DNA of 39,213 nucleotides from Ichthyobacteriaceae bacterium (GTDB lineage Bacteria; Bacteroidota; Bacteroidia; Flavobacteriales; JADGDT01): NCBI GenBank assembly GCA_023145615.1, contig JAGLDK010000041.1, positions 1 to 39,213 of the forward strand, read 5' to 3'. Shown piece by piece: positions 27,901 to 35,026 of this stretch (position 1 is its first letter; each line of letters starts with the position of its first letter). The notes under the pieces were generated by a model. It saw only the letters and a program-made list of their open reading frames with translations, ran no database searches and was not told where the DNA came from. The position numbers and the translations under genes were made by a program.

Positions 27901-28721
27901 GTAAGTTTACTGCCGAATTTATTGTTCCAAAAGATATTAATTACTCTGTTGGAAATGGTAAGATTTCGTTTTATGCAAAATCTAATTTAACCGATGCAAC
28001 AGGTTTTAATTCTGAAATAAAAGTAGGAGGTGTATTTGATCAATCAATAACCGACGAAACGGGTCCGGATATTGAAGTGTTTATTAATGATAAACTGTTT
28101 GCAGATGGAGGTGTTACAAATTCAAGCCCTGTTTTGCTGATGAATTTAATGGATGTTTCGGGTATAAATACTGTTGGAAATGGCATTGGGCACGATTTTA
28201 GTGTTACAGTACGTAAAGATGGAGAAGTTGAGAAAATAAAGTTAAATGCAAATTACCAATCTCAAATTGATGATTTTACAAAAGGTAAAGCTAAATATGA
28301 GTTTTTGGGTTTAGAGCAAGGTACTTATGAACTTGAAATTTCGGCATGGGATGTTTATAATAATTCATCGTATAAAAAAATAAGTTTTATTGTTCAGGAC
28401 GATGAAAAATTAGTACTTGGTAAAGTGTTTAATTTTCCAAATCCGTTTAAAAACGAAACAACATTTAGATTTACACATAATAAACCAAACGATATACTTT
28501 CGTCGGATATTGAAATTTATACAACAACTGGGCAGTTAGTTAAAACTGTTACACATAATGGAATCTATAATGGTTTTGTGGCTCAGGATGTTAAATGGGA
28601 TGGTACATCGTATAGTGGAAATAAGTTAAAACCAGGAGTTTATTATTATAGAATTATTGTAAAAACAATTGATGGTAAAATTTCGAATAGCGATGTAGGA
28701 AAATTAATTATATCGTTATAG
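24954..28721 (+). CDS. PorU-like type IX secretion C25 peptidase, copy 2
   Basis: A second PorU paralogue of 1255 residues from the ATG at 24954 (MIRFAFIFMVIVLSNSSQAQ, a clean signal peptide). The 29 residues the track places before it are encoded by the upstream block and are rejected. Layout as copy 1: PorU N-terminal region, C25 peptidase at about 520-900 with H765 in YSGHGSEFTW and C800 in TITCSFSKYD, and a C-terminal sorting domain (FPNPFKNE, IYTTTGQLVKTV, KPGVYYYRI). The residue after the catalytic Cys is Ser, while copies 1 and 3 have Glu. It is much more similar to copy 3 than to copy 1, with stretches almost identical even at silent positions. It could be a secreted protease or a variant sortase. 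Confidence 0.82.
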   Translation: MIRFAFIFMVIVLSNSSQAQEIKINWNIQDSNISLNAENQYYANGRLNAEISRSYNSGTPEIISVNYINIDTLVFTDSIKASSDLDFEFNWGKSRDEYILDVNFNPLIISGEQKKLVSSFAVLIDDKVVTKNVLSKKTEFNFAENSVLSDGNWVKLAINKTGVFQIDYKLMKEIASALGKDIDDVNPENISIYGQKGGMLPEVNEDYKSDDLVELAIRIEGEGDLKFNKNDRVVFYAEGADEIGFDNGLFYHRKNIYTDETYVFITIKNNKGARVEKQKLINVAPDYKTSTYNDVRFHELENTNVLHSGQNWVGEDFDVEKDVSIKFNFLNRIVDKPVSVKSGIVYAKGATKKLNLKVNNTLLYTYNLLSKKPGGFDDEKNSSIYVGSEKDLDVSFNYTSETGEKLYLDYLFVEAECNLNATGNQLNFRSKNYNNKSGIKEYSISNKANLKEVWDVTNPLKVISENIIIDGDLAKFKAEDVDDSVAEYVMLSGKEYYTPTLVGKVKSQNLHLDKAVDYIIVSHGDFMASAKNLADFHRGKGLMVKVVEVDDIYNEFSAGRQDLVAIRQYVRMIYKKSIGSTNELKYLLMFGDASYDFKNRLEHNTNIVPSYHFKESIIELKSIVTDDFFTVMDLKEGGNISGRSNVMDIAVGRIPVHKIEDAENVVAKIVGYNTVETFGAWRNNIQFVVDDATNYNNSFEVELFKGVERLAVSLGNDFGIYNQQKVYLDTYKPIINAGLITYPKAHEDLMQNLQKGNLVTNYSGHGSEFTWTGNGLFNGVNDVEKLTNNKNLPLFVTITCSFSKYDNPEIEYSGGEKILNYANGGGIGLISTTREIQANAGSALHELMFKYLFSKERKYTIGEVLRYAKNNLLGENTRSTVSLLGDPALMLAYPDEEVVMTKVNEKEVDGSEVIESLMHVSIEGEVRKSGVINSSFNGEVNTVLFDKVDYRTSLNNNNLPFAPVDYRVQDNVIYKGISSVKAGKFTAEFIVPKDINYSVGNGKISFYAKSNLTDATGFNSEIKVGGVFDQSITDETGPDIEVFINDKLFADGGVTNSSPVLLMNLMDVSGINTVGNGIGHDFSVTVRKDGEVEKIKLNANYQSQIDDFTKGKAKYEFLGLEQGTYELEISAWDVYNNSSYKKISFIVQDDEKLVLGKVFNFPNPFKNETTFRFTHNKPNDILSSDIEIYTTTGQLVKTVTHNGIYNGFVAQDVKWDGTSYSGNKLKPGVYYYRIIVKTIDGKISNSDVGKLIISL

Positions 28722-28844
28722 TAAGTTAGTGTTATTAAGTTTTTTTAATTCAGTAACTGTAAGGTTTTTATGTTGATAATCAGTATTGTAGTAAGTTAGT
28801 AGTGTGATATTTGTAGTTAAGTAGTGTTTAAAGTATCTATAATG

Positions 28845-28881
28845 TATAAAATAAGAAATATTATCTATATTTGAACACTGA
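28845..28881 (+). promoter_or_regulatory. Upstream block of porU-like copy 3
   Basis: The partner of 24894-24930 (32 of 37 positions equal), again with TATATTTG, 25 bases before the ATG. It lies in a 177-base gap that has no terminator, so read-through from copy 2 is also possible. Confidence 0.4.
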
Positions 28882-28898
28882 CCAAAAAAACTCAAAAT

Positions 28899-31800
28899 AT
28901 GATAAGATTTGTCATAATATTCTTTGCCATTGTGCTATCAAATTTTTCTCAGGCACAGGAGGTTAAAATTAATTGGAAAATATTGGATACTAATATTGGT
29001 TTAAATATTGGAAGTCAATATTATGCCGATGGTAAACTTAATACCGTAATTTCTCGTAGCTCTTATAGTGGTACTCCTCAAATAATAAATGTTAATTATA
29101 TAAATATTGATACATTAGTTTTTACTGATGAGGTTAAGGCTTCGTTAAGTTCTGATTTTAAATTTAATTGGGGTAAAAGTAGAGATGAGTATATTTTAGA
29201 TGTTAATTTTAATCCTTTAATAATTAGTGGCGGACAAAAAAAGTTGGTTTCTTCTTTTACTGTTTTGGTAGATGATAAAGTTATTACTGAAAGTGTTTTG
29301 TTGAAAAAGACTAATGTTGGTTTTGCTGTAAATAGTGTGCTTTCTGCAGGCGATTGGGTTAAATTATCGATTAATAAAACAGGTGTATTTCAGATTGATT
29401 ATAATTTAATGCAAGAAATTACATCTGCAATGGGTAGAAATTTAGAGGATATAAATCCTGAAAATATTTCTATTTACGGTAATAATGGAGGAATGTTGAA
29501 TGAGGTAAATTCCGAATATATATCAGACGATTTAGTTGAGTTGGCAATACAAGTTGAAGGAGAAGAAGACTTAAAGTTTGATGCAAATGATAGAATTGTT
29601 TTTTATGCCGAAGGTGCTGATGAAATAAAATTTAAAAGAAGTTTATACATTCATAAAAAAAATATTTATACTGATAAAACTTATGTTTTTGTAACTATAA
29701 ATGATAAAAAAGGAAATAGAGTAAAAAAACTAAAATCAGTTAATGAAAAAGCTGATTATAAAATATCAACTTACGAAGATGTTCAGTTTCATGATTTAGA
29801 AAATATTAACATTCTGCATTCTGGACAAAATTGGGTTGGAGAGGATTTTGATGTTGAAAAAAATGTTTCAGTAAAGTTTAATTTTCCAAACAGAATATTG
29901 GATAAGCCTGTGTTGGTTAAAAGTAAAATTATTTATGCTAACGGAGGTGTAAAAGAACTTGGTTTAAGCGTTAATAAAACTTTATTATATACATATAAAA
30001 TACCCGATAAGTATCCCGGATATTATGGGCGTAAAACAAATTCGAGTAATTATAATGGTGCAGGTTCAGAACTGAATGTTACGTTTAATTATTCGGCACC
30101 ATCTGGAGAGAAATTGTATTTAGATTATTTATTATTAATAGCCGAGAGTAAATTAAAAGCTACAGGAAATCAATTATCGTTCAGAAATAGCATGTTTAAT
30201 AATGCTTTAGGTGTTAAAGAATATTCTATCAGCAACGAAAGTAAATTAAAAGAGGTTTGGAATGTTACTAATGCATTAAATCCTACTTCGGTAAATATTA
30301 CAAGAGAAGGAGATGTTGCCAAATTTAAAATGGCTCATGATAAAATTGCTGAATTTGTAATCCTATCGGGAAACGAATATTATAAACCTGAATTGATAGG
30401 TAAGGTTGCAAATCAAAATCTGCATTTTGATAAAGCTGTTAATTATATAATAGTTTCGGATGGAGATTTTATGGCACCTGCAAAAAATCTAGCTAATTAT
30501 CATGAAGGAAAAGGTTTAAAAGTTAAGGTTGTTGATGTTGATGATATTTATAACGAATTTAGTGCAGGACGACAAGATTTGGTTGCAATACGTCAATATG
30601 TTAGAATGATTTACGAAAAAAGTATTGGAACTAAATCGGAACTTAAATATTTATTAATGTTTGGCGATGCATCGTATGATTTTAAAGATAGAGTTGAGGA
30701 TAATACAAACATAGTTCCATCGTATCAGGTAGTAGAAAGTTTTTCGGAAACAAATAGTTTTGTTACCGACGATTTTTTCGGAGTAATGGATGCTTCGGAA
30801 GGAGGAAATATTACAAGTAGAAGTAATGTTGTAGATATTGCTATTGGTAGAATTCCGGTACATGAAATTGAAGATGCAGAAAATGCGGTAGCCAAAATTA
30901 TAGGCTATAATACTGTTGAAACTTATGGTGCTTGGCGTAATAATGTTCAGTTTGTGGTTGATGATGCTACTGCCGAAGATGGTTGGGAGGTTGAGTTATT
31001 TAGAGATGTAGAAGGTTTGTCGGCAAATTTAAAAAGTACTTTAGGAACTTATAATCATCAAAAGATTTATTTAGATACTTACAAACCAATTGTTAATGCT
31101 GGTTTAGTTAGTTATCCAAAGGCTCATGTTGATTTAATGCAGAATTTGCAAGGAGGAAATTTGGTTACAAATTATTCGGGTCATGGAAATGAGTTTGAAT
31201 GGACTGGAAATGGCTTGTTTGATGGAATTAATGATGTTGAAAATTTAACTAATAACAATAATTTACCTTTATTTATTACTATTACTTGTGAGTTTTCGAG
31301 ATACGATAATCCAGATATTAAGTATTCGGGTGGAGATAAATTATTGAGTTATGCATATGGTGGTGGAATTGGTTTAATTTCTACAACACGTAAAATAGGA
31401 CCAACAGCTGGTGGTGCACTTCATAAATCGGTGTTGGAGCATTTGTTTACTTCTGAAGAAAAAAAGACAATTGGAGAGGCTTTGCGTCTTGCAAAAAATG
31501 CTCAATTAGCATATTCAAGCAGAAGAACTATTTCGTATTTAGGCGATCCGGCGTTAATGCTTGCATATCCTAAAGATGAGGTTGTGCTTACTAAGGTTAA
31601 TGAAAAAGAAATTGGATCTGAAACTGATACTATAAAATCGTTGATGCATGTTAGTATTGAAGGTGAAATACGTAAACAGGGAGTAATAAATAGTGGTTTT
31701 AACGGAGAAGTTAGTACGGTACTTTTTGATAAAGTAGATTACCGAAAATCGTTAAATAATAATAATGTAAAATATGAAAATCCTATTGTAGATTATTGGA

Positions 31801-32666
31801 TTCAGGATAATGTTGTTTACAAAGGACGATCGAGTGTTAAAGCAGGTAAATTTACTGCTGATTTTATTATTCCGAAAGATATTAATTATTCTGTTGGAAA
31901 TGGTAAAATTTCGTTTTATGCAAAATCTAATTTAACCGATGCAACAGGTTTTAATTCTGAAATTAAAGTAGGAGGTGTTTCGGATGAATTAATTTCGGAC
32001 GAAATAGGTCCGGAAATTGATGTGTATATTAACAATAAGTTGTTTGCCGATGGAGGAATGACGAATTCAACTCCAATTTTGGTTGTTGATTTAACTGATG
32101 CTTCGGGTATTAATACTGTTGGAAATGGTATAGGACACGATTTAAGTGTTACTGTACGTAAGGATGGAGAGTCTGAAAAAATTAAATTAAATGCTAATTA
32201 TCAATCTCAGCTTGATGATTTTACAAAAGGTAAAGCAAAATATGAGTTTTTAGGATTAGAACAAGGCTTGTATGAACTTGAAATTTCGGCTTGGGATGTT
32301 TATAATAACTCATCGTATAAAAAAATAAGTTTTGTAGTTCAGGATGATAATAAATTAATAGTTAGTGAAATAGTTAATTTTCCAAATCCGTTTAAAGATT
32401 ACACCACATTTAGTTTTACTCATAATAAGACTGATGATATATTATCAATTAGTATTGAAATATATTCAACATCAGCACAATTAGTTAAAACCATAATGCA
32501 CAATAAAATTTATGATGGTTTTGTGGCTCAGGATATTAAATGGGACGGTATATCTGATACAGGAAGCAAGCTTAATCCGGGTATTTATTATTATAGAATA
32601 ATTGTAAAAACTATTGAAGGCAAAGTTTCTAATAGCGATGTAGGAAAGTTGATTATGTCGTTATAA
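28899..32666 (+). CDS. PorU-like type IX secretion C25 peptidase, copy 3
   Basis: The third PorU paralogue, 1255 residues, with signal peptide MIRFVIIFFAIVLSNFSQAQ. The C25 domain keeps H762 in YSGHGNEFEW and C797 in TITCEFSRYD, followed by SYLGDPALMLAYP. The C-terminal sorting domain reads FPNPFKDYTTFSF, IYSTSAQLVKTI and NPGIYYYRI. In copies 2 and 3 the region before the sorting domain (NGIGHDLSVTVRKDGE and YELEISAWDVYNNSSYKK) is nearly the same. It is the copy next to porV, the position PorU normally occupies, and it keeps the Glu after the catalytic Cys. Position and residues make it a candidate for the canonical sortase, but copy 1 is an equal rival. Confidence 0.82.
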   Translation: MIRFVIIFFAIVLSNFSQAQEVKINWKILDTNIGLNIGSQYYADGKLNTVISRSSYSGTPQIINVNYINIDTLVFTDEVKASLSSDFKFNWGKSRDEYILDVNFNPLIISGGQKKLVSSFTVLVDDKVITESVLLKKTNVGFAVNSVLSAGDWVKLSINKTGVFQIDYNLMQEITSAMGRNLEDINPENISIYGNNGGMLNEVNSEYISDDLVELAIQVEGEEDLKFDANDRIVFYAEGADEIKFKRSLYIHKKNIYTDKTYVFVTINDKKGNRVKKLKSVNEKADYKISTYEDVQFHDLENINILHSGQNWVGEDFDVEKNVSVKFNFPNRILDKPVLVKSKIIYANGGVKELGLSVNKTLLYTYKIPDKYPGYYGRKTNSSNYNGAGSELNVTFNYSAPSGEKLYLDYLLLIAESKLKATGNQLSFRNSMFNNALGVKEYSISNESKLKEVWNVTNALNPTSVNITREGDVAKFKMAHDKIAEFVILSGNEYYKPELIGKVANQNLHFDKAVNYIIVSDGDFMAPAKNLANYHEGKGLKVKVVDVDDIYNEFSAGRQDLVAIRQYVRMIYEKSIGTKSELKYLLMFGDASYDFKDRVEDNTNIVPSYQVVESFSETNSFVTDDFFGVMDASEGGNITSRSNVVDIAIGRIPVHEIEDAENAVAKIIGYNTVETYGAWRNNVQFVVDDATAEDGWEVELFRDVEGLSANLKSTLGTYNHQKIYLDTYKPIVNAGLVSYPKAHVDLMQNLQGGNLVTNYSGHGNEFEWTGNGLFDGINDVENLTNNNNLPLFITITCEFSRYDNPDIKYSGGDKLLSYAYGGGIGLISTTRKIGPTAGGALHKSVLEHLFTSEEKKTIGEALRLAKNAQLAYSSRRTISYLGDPALMLAYPKDEVVLTKVNEKEIGSETDTIKSLMHVSIEGEIRKQGVINSGFNGEVSTVLFDKVDYRKSLNNNNVKYENPIVDYWIQDNVVYKGRSSVKAGKFTADFIIPKDINYSVGNGKISFYAKSNLTDATGFNSEIKVGGVSDELISDEIGPEIDVYINNKLFADGGMTNSTPILVVDLTDASGINTVGNGIGHDLSVTVRKDGESEKIKLNANYQSQLDDFTKGKAKYEFLGLEQGLYELEISAWDVYNNSSYKKISFVVQDDNKLIVSEIVNFPNPFKDYTTFSFTHNKTDDILSISIEIYSTSAQLVKTIMHNKIYDGFVAQDIKWDGISDTGSKLNPGIYYYRIIVKTIEGKVSNSDVGKLIMSL

Positions 32667-32743
32667 AAAAAAATATTTTACTTACGTGCAATTTTATTAT
32701 TAATTATATACCATACAATTTATGATTGTTACTTTAGCAATGT

Positions 32744-32876
32744 TCCGTTAAATTATTAATTACCAGTTTGTAATTATCAATTTAACACTTTAAAATAAGT
32801 AATATAAAACATTAAATAGTTTTGTTTTTTATGCTTAATTGTTTTGTTAAACAATGTATTACCTAAAAATAACGGA
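32744..32876 (+). repeat. Intergenic repeat copy C (about 133 bases)
   Basis: The longest copy of the family. It starts TCCGTTAAATTATTAATT, has an insertion (ACCAGTTTGTAATTATC) relative to the others, then TTTAACACTTTAAAATAAG, ATTAAATAGTTTTG, a TTATGCTTAATT block, and ends TAACGGACTATTATAT. The terminal TCCGTTA/TAACGGA is a perfect inverted repeat. It separates porU-like copy 3 from porV. Confidence 0.6.
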
Positions 32877-32969
32877 CTATTATATTTTACCTCTTACTAA
32901 TTACTAAATTACTAAAACAATCTGCTTTATTGCAGATAAAAAAATAACTAAACACCAAAATAATTTAAT

Positions 32970-34178
32970 ATGAATAGATTAACTGAAATAAAACTATTTT
33001 TTATAACATCAATATTAATACTTGGGGGTAGTGTAACTTCTTTTGCTCAAATTAAAAACCCAATTACAACATCTGCACCGTTTTTATTAATTGCACCTGA
33101 TGCACATTCGGGAGCAATGGGAGATGTTGGAGCTGCAACCGGACCGGATGTTTATTCTCAGCATTGGAATGCATCGAAATATGCTTTTGCCGAAAGTAAT
33201 TCGGGTATTGGAATATCGTATACTCCTTGGTTGAGCGATTTGGTTGACGAGATTTTTATTGGTTACGTTACGGGTTATTACAAGGTTAACGATAGAAGTG
33301 CAATTGGTGGAAGTTTAAGATATTTTGGTCTTGGAGAAATTCAATTAACTGATATTAATGGAAATCCACAAGGGTCGGTAAATCCAAATGAAATTGCCTT
33401 TGATGTTTCTTATGCATTGAAATTAGATAAACATTTTTCAATGGCAGTAGCTTTGCGTTATATTCAAAGTAATATTGCAACTGCCGGAAGTTATAATGGT
33501 GCCGAAGATGTTGGTGCAGGAAAATCGGTAGGAGTAGATGTTTCGGCTTATTATGTTACTGAAATACATAAGTATAAAAGTTTTGATGGACAGTTTACTT
33601 TTGGAGGAACAGTGTCGAATATAGGACCAAAAATGTCGTACAATAAAAATGCAACTAGCGATCAGAAATATTTCCTGCCAACTAACTTACGTTTAGGTAC
33701 GGGGTATAATTTTAAATTTGATAGTTATAATGAGTTAAATGTAACTGTTGATTTTAATAAATTATTAGTTCCAACTCCTCCAGTAATGGGTAAAGATGAT
33801 AATGGAGATTATGTTATTGTTGAAGGAAAAGATGATGATGTGTCGTTTATTAATGGAATGTTCCAATCGTTTTCAGATTCTCCAGGAGGATTTAGTGAAG
33901 AAATGGAAGAAGTATCTGTGGCATTTGGTGCAGAGTATTTATACGATGATACCTTTGCGTTAAGAGCGGGTTATTTTCATGAAGATGAAAATAAAGGAGC
34001 TCGTCAGTACGCAACTTTAGGTTTTGGATTTATGTATAACTCTATTGGATTAGATTTTTCATACCTAGTATCAACAAGTAATGTTAGAAGTCCGTTAGAA
34101 AATACACTACGTTTTTCTTTAACAATTGATCTTGGTGGAGATTATGATTTGATAGGTGATTACGACGATGAAGAGTAA
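32970..34178 (+). CDS. porV: Type IX secretion system outer-membrane protein PorV (LptO)
   Basis: PorV is an FadL-like outer-membrane barrel that shuttles cargo from the SprA translocon to the PorU sortase complex. The 402-residue protein has a signal peptide (about 1-27, ending VTSFAQ) and the family hallmark near the N-terminus, LLIAPDAHSGAMGDVGAAT ... PDVYSQHWNASKYAFAES. It continues with IGISYTPWL, RSAIGGSLRYFGLGEIQLTD and a C-terminal barrel ending in LRFSLTIDLGG plus a short acidic tail. Its position after the porU-like genes matches the usual porU-porV pairing. The 303-base gap from copy 3 holds repeat C and a small hairpin (32920-32937), so its transcription may be separate. Confidence 0.96.
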   Translation: MNRLTEIKLFFITSILILGGSVTSFAQIKNPITTSAPFLLIAPDAHSGAMGDVGAATGPDVYSQHWNASKYAFAESNSGIGISYTPWLSDLVDEIFIGYVTGYYKVNDRSAIGGSLRYFGLGEIQLTDINGNPQGSVNPNEIAFDVSYALKLDKHFSMAVALRYIQSNIATAGSYNGAEDVGAGKSVGVDVSAYYVTEIHKYKSFDGQFTFGGTVSNIGPKMSYNKNATSDQKYFLPTNLRLGTGYNFKFDSYNELNVTVDFNKLLVPTPPVMGKDDNGDYVIVEGKDDDVSFINGMFQSFSDSPGGFSEEMEEVSVAFGAEYLYDDTFALRAGYFHEDENKGARQYATLGFGFMYNSIGLDFSYLVSTSNVRSPLENTLRFSLTIDLGGDYDLIGDYDDEE

Positions 34179-34215
34179 TAAGTTATTTACTTGAAAGGGT
34201 AGTTTAAAAATATAT

Positions 34216-34249
34216 AAAAAGAATCAATTAATTTTGGTTCTTTTTTTTT
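34216..34249 (+). terminator. Terminator of porV
   Basis: A 12-bp stem (AAAAAGAATCAA with TTGGTTCTTTTT, one U-G pair) closes a 6-base loop and runs into a T9 tract. Confidence 0.85.
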
Positions 34250-34729
34250 GGAGTAAAGTGAGTGCTGAACCTTAAATTAGTTTGGTTCTCTTACAAATAT
34301 CGTGATTTGATAAATCTTTATTATCGTTACAATCGATATGGCGTTATCTCTATTTTTCGACAATAACTAATTTTAATATTTTTCACTTTATTTATCAGAG
34401 AACCATAAAGTTTAAACTTGTTTAAGTATGAGTTGTAATTAGTTATTTACGCTATATTGTTGGTTTCTTAAATAAATACGTGTGGTTTTGTTGTTGTTTA
34501 TTTTTAAACTTCAACAATATTAGTAGAGTTAAAGTGTTGTAAATCATATATGTTTTGTATATAGATTTCTGATTAATTTGGGCTGTTTTTTTTATAGATA
34601 TTTTAGAAGTGTATTCTTTTTGTGGCTAATTTATAATTAGTGTTGTCTTTTTATTTGTATTAAAACATGCAATTACAATTTTATTAAATTTCATTTTTAC
34701 GATTAAATGCTTGAAATCTCAGTTAACTA

Positions 34730-34754
34730 CAATTAGTTGAAATGCAACTAATTG
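34730..34754. repeat. 10-bp hairpin palindrome
   Basis: CAATTAGTTG and CAACTAATTG are perfect inverted arms around a 5-base loop. No T run follows, so it looks more like a protein-binding or structural site than a terminator. Confidence 0.5.
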
Positions 34755-34788
34755 ATAATCAGCATTCTAATAATTATATTTTATTTGT

Positions 34789-34808
34789 ATAATTATTGCA
34801 ATAATTAT
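34789..34808. repeat. 20-bp perfect palindrome
   Basis: ATAATTATTGCAATAATTAT is fully palindromic. It overlaps one member of a short direct repeat (TAATTATATTTT, near 34771 and 34802). In such AT-rich DNA chance is possible, but 20 bases without mismatch is notable. A dimeric regulator could bind here. Confidence 0.4.
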
Positions 34809-35026
34809 ATTTTCGTTGACTTGTAGTAGTGTGTTTAATTTGTGAATGTAGATTAGTTTTTTGGGATATAATTAATGTTGTTTGGTGCTTGGTTTTTGTA
34901 ATTAATGCATTGTTACTTTTATTGATTTATTTTCTGCAAAAAAAATATGTTTTACATGCTATTTTAATAAAGTGTCCTTAATACTTTAAGTTTTTAAGAC
35001 TTATTAATATATAATATTTTGTAATA

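Larger units (their letters stand above)
34250..35026. other. Long AT-rich intergenic region before the hybrid kinase
   Basis: Nearly 780 bases with no credible ORF, the longest gene-free stretch of the window. It holds a long-range inverted repeat: TGGTTCTCT (34283-34291) and GATAAAT (34309-34315) face ATTTATC-AGAGAACCA (34390-34405). It also holds two palindromes, listed separately. It could be a regulatory leader of the kinase, an unrecognised RNA or decayed sequence. Confidence 0.45.

Noticed and set aside
21102-32666. The three porU-like genes as fragments or assembly duplicates of one gene
   Set aside because: All are full length with their own signal peptide and sorting domain, and they differ throughout at the protein level, so they are not an assembly artefact.
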